64,000 nucleotides of DNA from assembly GCA_949318235.1 (NCBI GenBank), contig CASGGR010000034.1, forward strand, positions 2,867,501-2,931,500, written 5' to 3'. This stretch comes from Ecdyonurus torrentis (taxonomy: Eukaryota; Arthropoda; Insecta; Ephemeroptera; Heptageniidae). Shown piece after piece: positions 11,239 to 25,998 of this stretch; the stretch's first letter is position 1; each line of letters opens with the position of its first letter. A program made the position numbers and the translations under genes. The notes below the pieces were generated by a model. The model had not been told where the DNA came from. It saw only the letters and a list, made by a program, of their open reading frames with translations, and ran no database searches.

Positions 11239-12222
11239 ATGATAAAAACCATACTTTTTACACGATTAAAACTAGTTTTGATGATTTCTCCAAAACTAAG
11301 AATGCTACAGACATAAAATTTAACTTATAACATAGGTTTTTTAATTCTCTACAAAAAAGATGTCTTGAACTTTTTTGCTCCGACGCATAGTTTTTGGGTT
11401 ATTGACAATTTTAGTTTTCACTCATCATGTAGCCAAACCAAGTCATGAAACAAAGTTTCTATTTCAAGAACCAAATGTTATTGAATGATAAAAATCATAC
11501 TTTTTACACGATTAAAACTAGTTTTGATGATTTCTCCAAAACTAAGAATGCTACAGACATCTATTTTAACTTATAACATAGGGTTTTCAATTCTCTACAA
11601 AAAAGATGTCTTGAACTTTTTTGCTCCAACGCATAGTTTTTGGGTTATTGACAATTTTAGTTTTCACTCATCATGTAGCCAAACCAAGTCATGAAAGAAA
11701 GTTTCTATTTCAAGAACCAAATGTTATTGAATGATAAAAATCATACTTTTTACACGATTAAAACTAGTTTTGATGATTTCTCAAAAACTAAGAATGCTAC
11801 AGACATTAAATTTGACTCAAAACATAGGTTTTTTAATTCTCTACAAAAAAGATGACTTAAACTTTTTTGCTCCGACGCATACTTTTTAGGTTATTGACAA
11901 TTTTAGTTTTCACTTATCATGTAGCTAAACCAAGTCATGAAACAAAGTTTCTATTTCAAGAACCAAATGTTATTGAATGATAAAAATCATACTTTTTACA
12001 CGATTAAAACTAGTTTTGATGATTTCTCCAAATATAAGAATGCTACAGACATCCATTTTAACTTATAACATAGGTTTTTCAATTCTCTACAAAAAAGATG
12101 TCTTGAACTTTTTTGCTCCGACGCATAGTTTTTGGGTTATTGACAATTTTAGTTTTTACTCATCATGTAGCCAAACTAAGTCATGAAACAAAGTTTCTAT
12201 TTCAAGAACCAAATGTTATTGA

Positions 12223-12468
12223 ATGATAAAAATCATACTTTTTACACGATTAAAACTATTTTTGATGATTTCTCAAAAACTAAGAATGCTACAGACATTA
12301 AATTTGACTCAAAACATAGGTTTTTTAATTCTCTACAAAAAAGATGTCTTGAACTTTTTTGCTCCGACGCATAGTTTTTGGGTTATTGACAATTTTAGTT
12401 TTCACTCATCATGTAGCCAAACCAAGTCATGAAACAAAGTTTCTATTTCAAGAACCAAATGTTATTGA
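12223..12468 (+). repeat. Monomer type J
   Basis: Type J combines T at m37, A at m53, GACTCAAAAC at m84-93 and T at m104 with the common right part (G at m129, G at m152, CACTC at m181). It looks like an A or K left end and a common right end around an H-like centre. A sub-variant with G at m175 is limited to 20341, 25015, 25507, 28951, 29443 and 34609. Copies 54289 and 58717 share A at m81. Confidence 0.88.
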
Positions 12469-13452
12469 ATGATAAAAACCATACTTTTTACACGATTAAA
12501 ACTAGTTTTGATGATTTCTCCAAAACTAAGAATGCTACAGACATAAAATTTAACTTATAACATAGGTTTTTTAATTCTCTACAAAAAAGATGTCTTGAAC
12601 TTTTTTGCTCCGACGCATAGTTTTTGGGTTATTGACAATTTTAGTTTTCACTCATCATGTAGCCAAACCAAGTCATGAAACAAAGTTTCTATTTCAAGAA
12701 CCAAATGTTATTGAATGATAAAAATCATACTTTTTACACGATTAAAACTAGTTTTGATGATTTCTCAAAAACTAAGAATGCTACAGACTTACTATTTAAC
12801 TTATAACATAGGTTTTTCAATTCTCTACAAAAAAGATGTCTAGAACTTTTTTGCTCCGACGCATAGTTTTTGGGTTATTGACAATTTTAGTTTTCACTTA
12901 TCATGTAGCCAAACCAAGTCATGAAACAAAGTTTCTATTTCAAGAACCAAATGTTATTGAATGATAAAAACCATACTTTTTACACGATTAAAACTAGTTT
13001 TGATGATTTCTCCAAAACTAAGAATGCTACAGACATAAAATTTAACTTATAACATAGGTTTTTTAATTCTCTACAAAAAAGATGTCTTGAACTTTTTTGC
13101 TCCGACGCATAGTTTTTGGGTTATTGACAATTTTAGTTTTCACTCATCATGTAGCCAAACCAAGTCATGAAACAAAGTTTCTATTTCAAGAACCAAATGT
13201 TATTGAATGATAAAAATCATACTTTTTACACGATTAAAACTAGTTTTGATGATTTCTCCAAAACTAAGAATGCTACAGACATCTATTTTAACTTATAACA
13301 TAGGTTTTTCAATTCTCTACAAAAAAGATGTCTTGAACTTTTTTGCTCCGACGCATAGTTTTTGGGTTATTGACAATTTTAGTTTTTACTCATCATGTAG
13401 CCAAACTAAGTCATGAAACAAAGTTTCTATTTCAAGAACCAAATGTTATTGA

Positions 13453-13698
13453 ATGATAAAAATCATACTTTTTACACGATTAAAACTATTTTTGATGATT
13501 TCTCAAAAACTAAGAATGCTACAGACATAAAATTTAACTTATAACATAGGTTTTTTAATTCTCTACAAAAAAGATGTCTTGAACTTTTTTGCTCCGACGC
13601 ATAGTTTTTGTGTTATTGACAATTTTAGTTTTTACTCATCATGTAGCCAAACTAAGTCATGAAACAAAGTTTCTATTTCAAGAACCAAATGTTATTGA
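13453..13698 (+). repeat. Monomer type K
   Basis: Type K has T at m37, A at m53, ATAAAATTTAAC at m75-86, T at m104, T at m181 and T at m201. Copies 13453, 15913 and 19357 also have T at m159. Copies 38791, 41497, 44203, 53305 and 57733 have T at m109 instead, and I call these K1. K resembles D in its centre and A or J at its left end. Confidence 0.88.
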
Positions 13699-13944
13699 AT
13701 GATAAAAATCATACTTTTTACACGATTAAAACTATTTTTGATGATTTCTCAAAAACTAAGAATGCTACAGACATTAAATTTGACTCAAAACATAGGTTTT
13801 TTAATTCTCTACAAAAAAGATGTCTTGAACTTTTTTGCTCCGACGCATAGTTTTTGGGTTATTGACAATTTTAGTTTTCACTCATCATGTAGCCAAACCA
13901 AGTCATGAAACAAAGTTTCTATTTCAAGAACCAAATGTTATTGA

Positions 13945-15912
13945 ATGATAAAAACCATACTTTTTACACGATTAAAACTAGTTTTGATGATTTCTCCAAA
14001 ACTAAGAATGCTACAGACATAAAATTTAATTTATAACATAGGTTTTTTAATTCTCTACAAAAAAGATGTCTTGAACTTTTTTGCTCCGACGCATAGTTTT
14101 TGGGTTATTGACAATTTTAGTTTTCACTCATCATGTAGCCAAACCAAGTCATGAAACAAAGTTTCTATTTCAAGAACCAAATGTTATTGAATGATAAAAA
14201 TCATACTTTTTACACGATTAAAACTAGTTTTGATGATTTCTCAAAAACTAAGAATGCTACAGACTTACTATTTAACTTATAACATAGGTTTTTCAATTCT
14301 CTACAAAAAAGATGTCTAGAACTTTTTTGCTCCGACGCATAGTTTTTGGGTTATTGACAATTTTAGTTTTCACTTATCATGTAGCCAAACCAAGTCATGA
14401 AACAAAGTTTCTATTTCAAGAACCAAATGTTATTGAATGATAAAAACCATACTTTTTACACGATTAAAACTAGTTTTGATGATTTCTCCAAAACTAAGAA
14501 TGCTACAGACATAAAATTTAACTTATAACATAGGTTTTTTAATTCTCTACAAAAAAGATGTCTTGAACTTTTTTGCTCCGACGCATAGTTTTTGGGTTAT
14601 TGACAATTTTAGTTTTCACTCATCATGTAGCCAAACCAAGTCATGAAACAAAGTTTCTATTTCAAGAACCAAATGTTATTGAATGATAAAAATCATACTT
14701 TTTACACGATTAAAACTAGTTTTGATGATTTCTCCAAAACTAAGAATGCTACAGACATCTATTTTAACTTATAACATAGGTTTTTCAATTCTCTACAAAA
14801 AAGATGTCTTGAACTTTTTTGCTCCGACGCATAGTTTTTGGGTTATTGACAATTTTAGTTTTCACTCATCATGTAGCCAAACCAAGTCATGAAACAAAGT
14901 TTCTATTTCAAGAACCAAATGTTATTGAATGATAAAAACCATACTTTTTACACGATTAAAACTAGTTTTGATGATTTCTCCAAAACTAAGAATGCTACAG
15001 ACATAAAATTTAATTTATAACATAGGTTTTTTAATTCTCTACAAAAAAGATGTCTTGAACTTTTTTGCTCCGACGCATAGTTTTTGGGTTATTGACAATT
15101 TTAGTTTTCACTCATCATGTAGCCAAACCAAGTCATGAAACAAAGTTTCTATTTCAAGAACCAAATGTTATTGAATGATAAAAATCATACTTTTTACACG
15201 ATTAAAACTAGTTTTGATGATTTCTCAAAAACTAAGAATGCTACAGACTTACTATTTAACTTATAACATAGGTTTTTCAATTCTCTACAAAAAAGATGTC
15301 TAGAACTTTTTTGCTCCGACGCATAGTTTTTGGGTTATTGACAATTTTAGTTTTCACTTATCATGTAGCCAAACCAAGTCATGAAACAAAGTTTCTATTT
15401 CAAGAACCAAATGTTATTGAATGATAAAAACCATACTTTTTACACGATTAAAACTAGTTTTGATGATTTCTCCAAAACTAAGAATGCTACAGACATAAAA
15501 TTTAACTTATAACATAGGTTTTTTAATTCTCTACAAAAAAGATGTCTTGAACTTTTTTGCTCCGACGCATAGTTTTTGGGTTATTGACAATTTTAGTTTT
15601 CACTCATCATGTAGCCAAACCAAGTCATGAAACAAAGTTTCTATTTCAAGAACCAAATGTTATTGAATGATAAAAATCATACTTTTTACACGATTAAAAC
15701 TAGTTTTGATGATTTCTCCAAAACTAAGAATGCTACAGACATCTATTTTAACTTATAACATAGGTTTTTCAATTCTCTACAAAAAAGATGTCTTGAACTT
15801 TTTTGCTCCGACGCATAGTTTTTGGGTTATTGACAATTTTAGTTTTTACTCATCATGTAGCCAAACTAAGTCATGAAACAAAGTTTCTATTTCAAGAACC
15901 AAATGTTATTGA
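13945..15912. repeat. Pair of 4-monomer tandem copies (D C2 D F)
   Basis: Monomers 13945-14928 and 14929-15912 both run D C2 D F. The first D of each shares T at m86, seen nowhere else I noticed, which supports a recent 984-bp tandem duplication. The two F monomers differ at their right ends (CACTC at 14683, TACTC at 15667), so the copies are not fully identical. Confidence 0.8.
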
Positions 15913-18900
15913 ATGATAAAAATCATACTTTTTACACGATTAAAACTATTTTTGATGATTTCTCAAAAACTAAGAATGCTACAGACATAAAATTTAACTT
16001 ATAACATAGGTTTTTTAATTCTCTACAAAAAAGATGTCTTGAACTTTTTTGCTCCGACGCATAGTTTTTGTGTTATTGACAATTTTAGTTTTTACTCATC
16101 ATGTAGCCAAACTAAGTCATGAAACAAAGTTTCTATTTCAAGAACCAAATGTTATTGAATGATAAAAATCATACTTTTTACACGATTAAAACTATTTTTG
16201 ATGATTTCTCAAAAACTAAGAATGCTACAGACATTAAATTTGACTCAAAACATAGGTTTTTTAATTCTCTACAAAAAAGATGTCTTGAACTTTTTTGCTC
16301 CGACGCATAGTTTTTGGGTTATTGACAATTTTAGTTTTCACTCATCATGTAGCCAAACCAAGTCATGAAACAAAGTTTCTATTTCAAGAACCAAATGTTA
16401 TTGAATGATAAAAACCATACTTTTTACACGATTAAAACTAGTTTTGATGATTTCTCCAAAACTAAGAATGCTACAGACATAAAATTTAACTTATAACATA
16501 GGTTTTTTAATTCTCTACAAAAAAGATGTCTTGAACTTTTTTGCTCCGACGCATAGTTTTTGGGTTATTGACAATTTTAGTTTTCACTCATCATGTAGCC
16601 AAACCAAGTCATGAAACAAAGTTTCTATTTCAAGAACCAAATGTTATTGAATGATAAAAATCATACTTTTTACACGATTAAAACTAGTTTTGATGATTTC
16701 TCAAAAACTAAGAATGCTACAGACTTACTATTTAACTTATAACATAGGTTTTTCAATTCTCTACAAAAAAGATGTCTAGAACTTTTTTGCTCCGACGCAT
16801 AGTTTTTGGGTTATTGACAATTTTAGTTTTCACTTATCATGTAGCCAAACCAAGTCATGAAACAAAGTTTCTATTTCAAGAACCAAATGTTATTGAATGA
16901 TAAAAACCATACTTTTTACACGATTAAAACTAGTTTTGATGATTTCTCCAAAACTAAGAATGCTACAGACATAAAATTTAACTTATAACATAGGTTTTTT
17001 AATTCTCTACAAAAAAGATGTCTTGAACTTTTTTGCTCCGACGCATAGTTTTTGGGTTATTGACAATTTTAGTTTTCACTCATCATGTAGCCAAACCAAG
17101 TCATGAAACAAAGTTTCTATTTCAAGAACCAAATGTTATTGAATGATAAAAATCATACTTTTTACACGATTAAAACTAGTTTTGATGATTTCTCCAAAAC
17201 TAAGAATGCTACAGACGTCCATTTTAACTTATAACATAGGTTTTTCAATTCTCTACAAAAAAGATGTCTTGAACTTTTTTGCTCCGACGCATAGTTTTTG
17301 GGTTATTGACAATTTTAGTTTTTACTCATCATGTAGCCAAACTAAGTCATGAAACAAAGTTTCTATTTCAAGAACCAAATGTTATTGAATGATAAAAATC
17401 ATACTTTTTACACGATTAAAACTATTTTTGATGATCTCTCAAAAACTAAGAATGCTACAGACATTAAATTTAACTTATAACATAGGGTTTTCAATTCTCT
17501 ACAAAAAAGATGTCTTGAACTTTTTTGCTCCAACGCATAGTTTTTGGGTTATTGACAATTTTAGTTTTCACTCATCATGTAGCCAAACCAAGTCATGAAA
17601 GAAAGTTTCTATTTCAAGAACCAAATGTTATTGAATGATAAAAATCATACTTTTTACACGATTAAAACTAGTTTTGATGATTTCTCAAAAACTAAGAATG
17701 CTACAGACATTAAATTTGACTCAAAACATAGGTTTTTTAATTCTCTACAAAAAAGATGACTTAAACTTTTTTGCTCCGACGCATACTTTTTAGGTTATTG
17801 ACAATTTTAGTTTTCACTTATCATGTAGCTAAACCAAGTCATGAAACAAAGTTTCTATTTCAAGAACCAAATGTTATTGAATGATAAAAATCATACTTTT
17901 TACACGATTAAAACTAGTTTTGATGATTTCTCCAAATATAAGAATGCTACAGACATCCATTTTAACTTATAACATAGGTTTTTCAATTCTCTACAAAAAA
18001 GATGTCTTGAACTTTTTTGCTCCGACGCATAGTTTTTGGGTTATTGACAATTTTAGTTTTTACTCATCATGTAGCCAAACTAAGTCATGAAACAAAGTTT
18101 CTATTTCAAGAACCAAATGTTATTGAATGATAAAAATCATACTTTTTACACGATTAAAACTATTTTTGATGATTTCTCAAAAACTAAGAATGCTACAGAC
18201 ATTAAATTTGACTCAAAACATAGGTTTTTTAATTCTCTACAAAAAAGATGTCTTGAACTTTTTTGCTCCGACGCATAGTTTTTGGGTTATTGACAATTTT
18301 AGTTTTCACTCATCATGTAGCCAAACCAAGTCATGAAACAAAGTTTCTATTTCAAGAACCAAATGTTATTGAATGATAAAAACCATACTTTTTACACGAT
18401 TAAAACTAGTTTTGATGATTTCTCCAAAACTAAGAATGCTACAGACATAAAATTTAACTTATAACATAGGTTTTTTAATTCTCTACAAAAAAGATGTCTT
18501 GAACTTTTTTGCTCCGACGCATAGTTTTTGGGTTATTGACAATTTTAGTTTTCACTCATCATGTAGCCAAACCAAGTCATGAAACAAAGTTTCTATTTCA
18601 AGAACCAAATGTTATTGAATGATAAAAATCATACTTTTTACACGATTAAAACTAGTTTTGATGATTTCTCAAAAACTAAGAATGCTACAGACTTACTATT
18701 TAACTTATAACATAGGTTTTTCAATTCTCTACAAAAAAGATGTCTAGAACTTTTTTGCTCCGACGCATAGTTTTTGGGTTATTGACAATTTTAGTTTTCA
18801 CTTATCATGTAGCCAAACCAAGTCATGAAACAAAGTTTCTATTTCAAGAACCAAATGTTATTGAATGATAAAAACCATACTTTTTACACGATTAAAACTA

Positions 18901-20586
18901 GTTTTGATGATTTCTCCAAAACTAAGAATGCTACAGACATAAAATTTAACTTATAACATAGGTTTTTTAATTCTCTACAAAAAAGATGTCTTGAACTTTT
19001 TTGCTCCGACGCATAGTTTTTGGGTTATTGACAATTTTAGTTTTCACTCATCATGTAGCCAAACCAAGTCATGAAACAAAGTTTCTATTTCAAGAACCAA
19101 ATGTTATTGAATGATAAAAATCATACTTTTTACACGATTAAAACTAGTTTTGATGATTTCTCCAAAACTAAGAATGCTACAGACGTCCATTTTAACTTAT
19201 AACATAGGTTTTTCAATTCTCTACAAAAAAGATGTCTTGAACTTTTTTGCTCCGACGCATAGTTTTTGGGTTATTGACAATTTTAGTTTTTACTCATCAT
19301 GTAGCCAAACTAAGTCATGAAACAAAGTTTCTATTTCAAGAACCAAATGTTATTGAATGATAAAAATCATACTTTTTACACGATTAAAACTATTTTTGAT
19401 GATTTCTCAAAAACTAAGAATGCTACAGACATAAAATTTAACTTATAACATAGGTTTTTTAATTCTCTACAAAAAAGATGTCTTGAACTTTTTTGCTCCG
19501 ACGCATAGTTTTTGTGTTATTGACAATTTTAGTTTTTACTCATCATGTAGCCAAACTAAGTCATGAAACAAAGTTTCTATTTCAAGAACCAAATGTTATT
19601 GAATGATAAAAATCATACTTTTTACACGATTAAAACTATTTTTGATGATTTCTCAAAAACTAAGAATGCTACAGACATTAAATTTAACTTATAACATAGG
19701 GTTTTCAATTCTCTACAAAAAAGATGTCTTGAACTTTTTTGCTCCGACGCATAGTTTTTGGGTTATTGACAATTTTAGTTTTCACTCATCATGAAGCCAA
19801 ACCAAGTCATGAAACAAAGTTTCTATTTCAAGAACCAAATGTTATTGAATGATAAAAATCATACTTTTTACACGATTAAAACTAGTTTTGATGATTTCTC
19901 AAAAACTAAGAATGCTACAGACATTAAATTTGACTCAAAACATAGGTTTTTTAATTCTCTACAAAAAAGATGACTTAAACTTTTTTGCTCCGACGCATAC
20001 TTTTTAGGTTATTGACAATTTTAGTTTTCACTTATCATGTAGCTAAACCAAGTCATGAAACAAAGTTTCTATTTCAAGAACCAAATGTTATTGAATGATA
20101 AAAATCATACTTTTTACACGATTAAAACTAGTTTTGATGATTTCTCCAAATATAAGAATGCTACAGACATCCATTTTAACTTATAACATAGGTTTTTCAA
20201 TTCTCTACAAAAAAGATGTCTTGAACTTTTTTGCTCCGACGCATAGTTTTTGGGTTATTGACAATTTTAGTTTTTACTCATCATGTAGCCAAACTAAGTC
20301 ATGAAACAAAGTTTCTATTTCAAGAACCAAATGTTATTGAATGATAAAAATCATACTTTTTACACGATTAAAACTATTTTTGATGATTTCTCAAAAACTA
20401 AGAATGCTACAGACATTAAATTTGACTCAAAACATAGGTTTTTTAATTCTCTACAAAAAAGATGTCTTGAACTTTTTTGCTCCGACGCATAGTTTTTGGG
20501 TTATTGACAATTTTGGTTTTCACTCATCATGTAGCCAAACCAAGTCATGAAACAAAGTTTCTATTTCAAGAACCAAATGTTATTGA

Positions 20587-20832
20587 ATGATAAAAATCAT
20601 ACTTTTTACACGATTAAAACTAGTTTTGATGATTTCTCCAAAACTAAGAATGCTACAGACATCCATTTTAACTTATAACATAGGTTTTTCAATTCTCTAC
20701 AAAAAAGATGTCTTGAACTTTTTTGCTCCGACGCATAGTTTTTGGGTTATTGACAATTTTAGTTTTTACTCATCATGTAGCCAAACTAAGTCATGAAACA
20801 AAGTTTCTATTTCAAGAACCAAATGTTATTGA
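20587..20832 (+). repeat. Monomer type L
   Basis: Type L has C at m53 with the normal ACTA at m57-60, CATCCATTTT at m74-83, C at m104, T at m181 and T at m201. It is one change from E (m75) and two from I (m57, m58), so it is a plausible intermediate between them. It follows J in most places in the right two thirds of the window and precedes an A monomer. Confidence 0.9.
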
Positions 20833-22308
20833 ATGATAAAAATCATACTTTTTACACGATTAAAACTATTTTTGATGATTTCTCAAAAACTAAGAATGCT
20901 ACAGACATTAAATTTAACTTATAACATAGGGTTTTCAATTCTCTACAAAAAAGATGTCTTGAACTTTTTTGCTCCGACGCATAGTTTTTGGGTTATTGAC
21001 AATTTTAGTTTTCACTCATCATGTAGCCAAACCAAGTCATGAAACAAAGTTTCTATTTCAAGAACCAAATGTTATTGAATGATAAAAATCATACTTTTTA
21101 CAAGATTAAAACTAGTTTTGATGATTTCTCAAAAACTAAGAATGCTACAGACATTAAATTTGACTCAAAACATAGGTTTTTTAATTCTCTACAAAAAAGA
21201 TGTCTTAAACTTTTTTGCTCCGACGCATACTTTTTAAGTTATTGACAATTTTAGTTTTCACTTATCATGTAGCCAAACCAAGTCATGAAACAAAGTTTCT
21301 ATTTCAAGAACCACATGTTATTGAATGATAAAAATCATACTTTTTACACGATTTAAACTAGTTTTGATGATTTCTCAAAAACTAAGAATGCTACAGACTT
21401 ACTATTTAACTTATAACATAGGTTTTTCAATTCTCTACAAAAAAGATGTCTTGAACTTTTTTGCTCCGACGCATAGTTTTTGGGTTATTGACAATTTTAG
21501 TTTTCACTTATCATGTAGCCAAACCAAGTCATGAAACAAAGTTTCTATTTCAAGAACCAAATGTTATTGAATGATAAAAACCATACTTTTTACACGATTA
21601 AAACTAGTTTTGATGATTTCTCCAAAACTAAGAATGCTACAGACATAAAATTTAACTTATAACATAGGTTTTTTAATTCTCTACAAAAAAGATGTCTTCA
21701 ACTTTTTTGCTCCGACGCATAGTTTTTGGGTTATTGACAATTTTAGTTTTCACTCATCATGTAGCCAAACCAAGTCATGAAACAAAGTTTCTATTTCAAG
21801 AACCAAATGTTATTGAATGATAAAAACCATACTTTTTACACGATTAAAACTAGTTTTGATGATTTCTCCAAAACTAAGAATGCTACAGACATAAAATTTA
21901 ACTTATAACATAGGTTTTTTAATTCTCTACAAAAAAGATGTCTTGAACTTTTTTGCTCCGACGCATAGTTTTTGGGTTATTGACAATTTTAGTTTTCACT
22001 CATCATGTAGCTAAACCAAGTCATGAAACAAAGTTTCTATTTCAAGAACTAAATGTTATTGAATGATAAAAATCATACTTTTTACACGATTAAAACTAGT
22101 TTTGATGATTTCTCCAAATATAAGAATGCTACAGACATCCATTTTAACTTATAACATAGGTTTTTCAATTCTCTACAAAAAAGATGTCTTGAACTTTTTT
22201 GCTCCGACGCATAGTTTTTGGGTTATTGACAATTTTAGTTTTTACTCATCATGTAGCCAAACTAAGTCATGAAACAAAGTTTCTATTTCAAGAACCAAAT
22301 GTTATTGA
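20587..22308. repeat. 7-monomer cassette, copy 1
   Basis: The order is L A B C D1 D2 I. D1 (21571) has C at m129; D2 (21817) has T at m196 and m234. It is followed by A H H I and a J/D1 recombinant. Confidence 0.88.
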
Positions 22309-25014
22309 ATGATAAAAATCATACTTTTTACACGATTAAAACTATTTTTGATGATTTCTCAAAAACTAAGAATGCTACAGACATTAAATTTAACTTATAA
22401 CATAGGGTTTTCAATTCTCTACAAAAAAGATGTCTTGAACTTTTTTGCTCCAACGCATAGTTTTTGGGTTATTGACAATTTTAGTTTTCACTCATCATGT
22501 AGCCAAACCAAGTCATGAAACAAAGTTTCTATTTCAAGAACCAAATGTTATTGAATGATAAAAATCATACTTTTTACACGATTAAAACTAGTTTTGATGA
22601 TTTCTCAAAAACTAAGAATGCTACAGACATTAAATTTGACTCAAAACATAGGTTTTTTAATTCTCTACAAAAAAGATGACTTAAACTTTTTTGCTCCGAC
22701 GCATACTTTTTAGGTTATTGACAATTTTAGTTTTCACTTATCATGTAGCTAAACCAAGTCATGAAACAAAGTTTCTATTTCAAGAACCAAATGTTATTGA
22801 ATGATAAAAATCATACTTTTTACACGATTAAAACTAGTTTTGATGATTTCTCAAAAACTAAGAATGCTACAGACATTAAATTTGACTCAAAACATAGGTT
22901 TTTTAATTCTCTACAAAAAAGATGACTTAAACTTTTTTGCTCCGACGCATACTTTTTAGGTTATTGACAATTTTAGTTTTCACTTATCATGTAGCTAAAC
23001 CAAGTCATGAAACAAAGTTTCTATTTCAAGAACCAAATGTTATTGAATGATAAAAATCATACTTTTTACACGATTAAAACTAGTTTTGATGATTTCTCCA
23101 AATATAAGAATGCTACAGACATCCATTTTAACTTATAACATAGGTTTTTCAATTCTCTACAAAAAAGATGTCTTGAACTTTTTTGCTCCGACGCATAGTT
23201 TTTGGGTTATTGACAATTTTAGTTTTTACTCATCATGTAGCCAAACTAAGTCATGAAACAAAGTTTCTATTTCAAGAACCAAATGTTATTGAATGATAAA
23301 AATCATACTTTTTACACGATTAAAACTATTTTTGATGATTTCTCAAAAACTAAGAATGCTACAGACATTAAATTTGACTCAAAACATAGGTTTTTTAATT
23401 CTCTACAAAAAAGATGTCTTCAACTTTTTTGCTCCGACGCATAGTTTTTGGGTTATTGACAATTTTAGTTTTCACTCATCATGTAGCCAAACCAAGTCAT
23501 GAAACAAAGTTTCTATTTCAAGAACCAAATGTTATTGAATGATAAAAACCATACTTTTTACACGATTAAAACTAGTTTTGATGATTTCTCCAAAACTAAG
23601 AATGCTACAGACATAAAATTTAACTTATAACATAGGTTTTTTAATTCTCTACAAAAAAGATGTCTTGAACTTTTTTGCTCCGACGCATAGTTTTTGGGTT
23701 ATTGACAATTTTAGTTTTCACTCATCATGTAGCTAAACCAAGTCATGAAACAAAGTTTCTATTTCAAGAACTAAATGTTATTGAATGATAAAAATCATAC
23801 TTTTTACACGATTAAAACTAGTTTTGATGATTTCTCCAAATATAAGAATGCTACAGACATCCATTTTAACTTATAACATAGGTTTTTCAATTCTCTACAA
23901 AAAAGATGTCTTGAACTTTTTTGCTCCGACGCATAGTTTTTGGGTTATTGACAATTTTAGTTTTTACTCATCATGTAGCCAAACTAAGTCATGAAACAAA
24001 GTTTCTATTTCAAGAACCAAATGTTATTGAATGATAAAAATCATACTTTTTACACGATTAAAACTATTTTTGATGATTTCTCAAAAACTAAGAATGCTAC
24101 AGACATTAAATTTAACTTATAACATAGGGTTTTCAATTCTCTACAAAAAAGATGTCTTGAACTTTTTTGCTCCAACGCATAGTTTTTGGGTTATTGACAA
24201 TTTTAGTTTTCACTCATCATGTAGCCAAACCAAGTCATGAAACAAAGTTTCTATTTCAAGAACCAAATGTTATTGAATGATAAAAATCATACTTTTTACA
24301 CGATTAAAACTAGTTTTGATGATTTCTCAAAAACTAAGAATGCTACAGACATTAAATTTGACTCAAAACATAGGTTTTTTAATTCTCTACAAAAAAGATG
24401 ACTTAAACTTTTTTGCTCCGACGCATACTTTTTAGGTTATTGACAATTTTAGTTTTCACTTATCATGTAGCTAAACCAAGTCATGAAACAAAGTTTCTAT
24501 TTCAAGAACCAAATGTTATTGAATGATAAAAATCATACTTTTTACACGATTAAAACTAGTTTTGATGATTTCTCAAAAACTAAGAATGCTACAGACATTA
24601 AATTTGACTCAAAACATAGGTTTTTTAATTCTCTACAAAAAAGATGACTTAAACTTTTTTGCTCCGACGCATACTTTTTAGGTTATTGACAATTTTAGTT
24701 TTCACTTATCATGTAGCTAAACCAAGTCATGAAACAAAGTTTCTATTTCAAGAACCAAATGTTATTGAATGATAAAAATCATACTTTTTACACGATTAAA
24801 ACTAGTTTTGATGATTTCTCCAAATATAAGAATGCTACAGACATCCATTTTAACTTATAACATAGGTTTTTCAATTCTCTACAAAAAAGATGTCTTGAAC
24901 TTTTTTGCTCCGACGCATAGTTTTTGGGTTATTGACAATTTTAGTTTTTACTCATCATGTAGCCAAACTAAGTCATGAAACAAAGTTTCTATTTCAAGAA
25001 CCAAATGTTATTGA
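22063..25014. repeat. 7-monomer tandem duplication (I A H H I J D2)
   Basis: Monomers from 22063 and from 23785 both start I A H H I, an offset of 1722 bp. The first copy continues with J (m129 C) and D2 and the second with the m175 G form of J, so the match ends after five monomers. The H-H pair inside is itself a single-monomer tandem duplication, a pattern not seen outside this segment. Confidence 0.83.
23293..23538 (+). repeat. Hybrid monomer J/D1
   Basis: The left part is J (T at m37, GACTCAAAAC at m84-93) and m129 is C, a mark otherwise found only in D1. The next monomer is D2, as expected after D1, so the right end and its neighbour come from the D1-D2 pair. Confidence 0.83.
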
Positions 25015-25998
25015 ATGATAAAAATCATACTTTTTACACGATTAAAACTATTTTTGATGATTTCTCAAAAACTAAGAATGCTACAGACATTAAATTTGAC
25101 TCAAAACATAGGTTTTTTAATTCTCTACAAAAAAGATGTCTTGAACTTTTTTGCTCCGACGCATAGTTTTTGGGTTATTGACAATTTTGGTTTTCACTCA
25201 TCATGTAGCCAAACCAAGTCATGAAACAAAGTTTCTATTTCAAGAACCAAATGTTATTGAATGATAAAAATCATACTTTTTACACGATTAAAACTAGTTT
25301 TGATGATTTCTCCAAAACTAAGAATGCTACAGACATCCATTTTAACTTATAACATAGGTTTTTCAATTCTCTACAAAAAAGATGTCTTGAACTTTTTTGC
25401 TCCGACGCATAGTTTTTGGGTTATTGACAATTTTAGTTTTTACTCATCATGTAGCCAAACTAAGTCATGAAACAAAGTTTCTATTTCAAGAACCAAATGT
25501 TATTGAATGATAAAAATCATACTTTTTACACGATTAAAACTATTTTTGATGATTTCTCAAAAACTAAGAATGCTACAGACATTAAATTTGACTCAAAACA
25601 TAGGTTTTTTAATTCTCTACAAAAAAGATGTCTTGAACTTTTTTGCTCCGACGCATAGTTTTTGGGTTATTGACAATTTTGGTTTTCACTCATCATGTAG
25701 CCAAACCAAGTCATGAAACAAAGTTTCTATTTCAAGAACCAAATGTTATTGAATGATAAAAATCATACTTTTTACACGATTAAAACTAGTTTTGATGATT
25801 TCTCCAAAACTAAGAATGCTACAGACATCCATTTTAACTTATAACATAGGTTTTTCAATTCTCTACAAAAAAGATGTCTTGAACTTTTTTGCTCCGACGC
25901 ATAGTTTTTGGGTTATTGACAATTTTAGTTTTTACTCATCATGTAGCCAAACTAAGTCATGAAACAAAGTTTCTATTTCAAGAACCAAATGTTATTGA
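25015..25998. repeat. J-L dimer duplicated in tandem
   Basis: J L is present at 25015-25506 and again at 25507-25998, both J copies with the rare G at m175. A similar J L J L series is at 28951-29934, where one L (29197) has a private T at m25. Confidence 0.86.

Larger units (their letters stand above)
9763..20586. repeat. Block 2: variable-length HOR with a D-C2-D core
   Basis: Successive units begin at 9763, 11485, 13207, 14683, 15667 and 17143, giving lengths of 7, 7, 6, 4, 6 and 8 monomers; the next unit at 19111 changes into block 3. Each unit ends in D, C2, D. The variable head is G H I plus I/D, G H I J, F K J, F, F K J, or E A H I J. The C2 monomer has a TCTAGA site at m126-131, found at spacings of 1722, 1476, 984, 1476 and 1968 bp, all whole multiples of 246. 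Types H, I, J and K first appear here. Confidence 0.88.
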
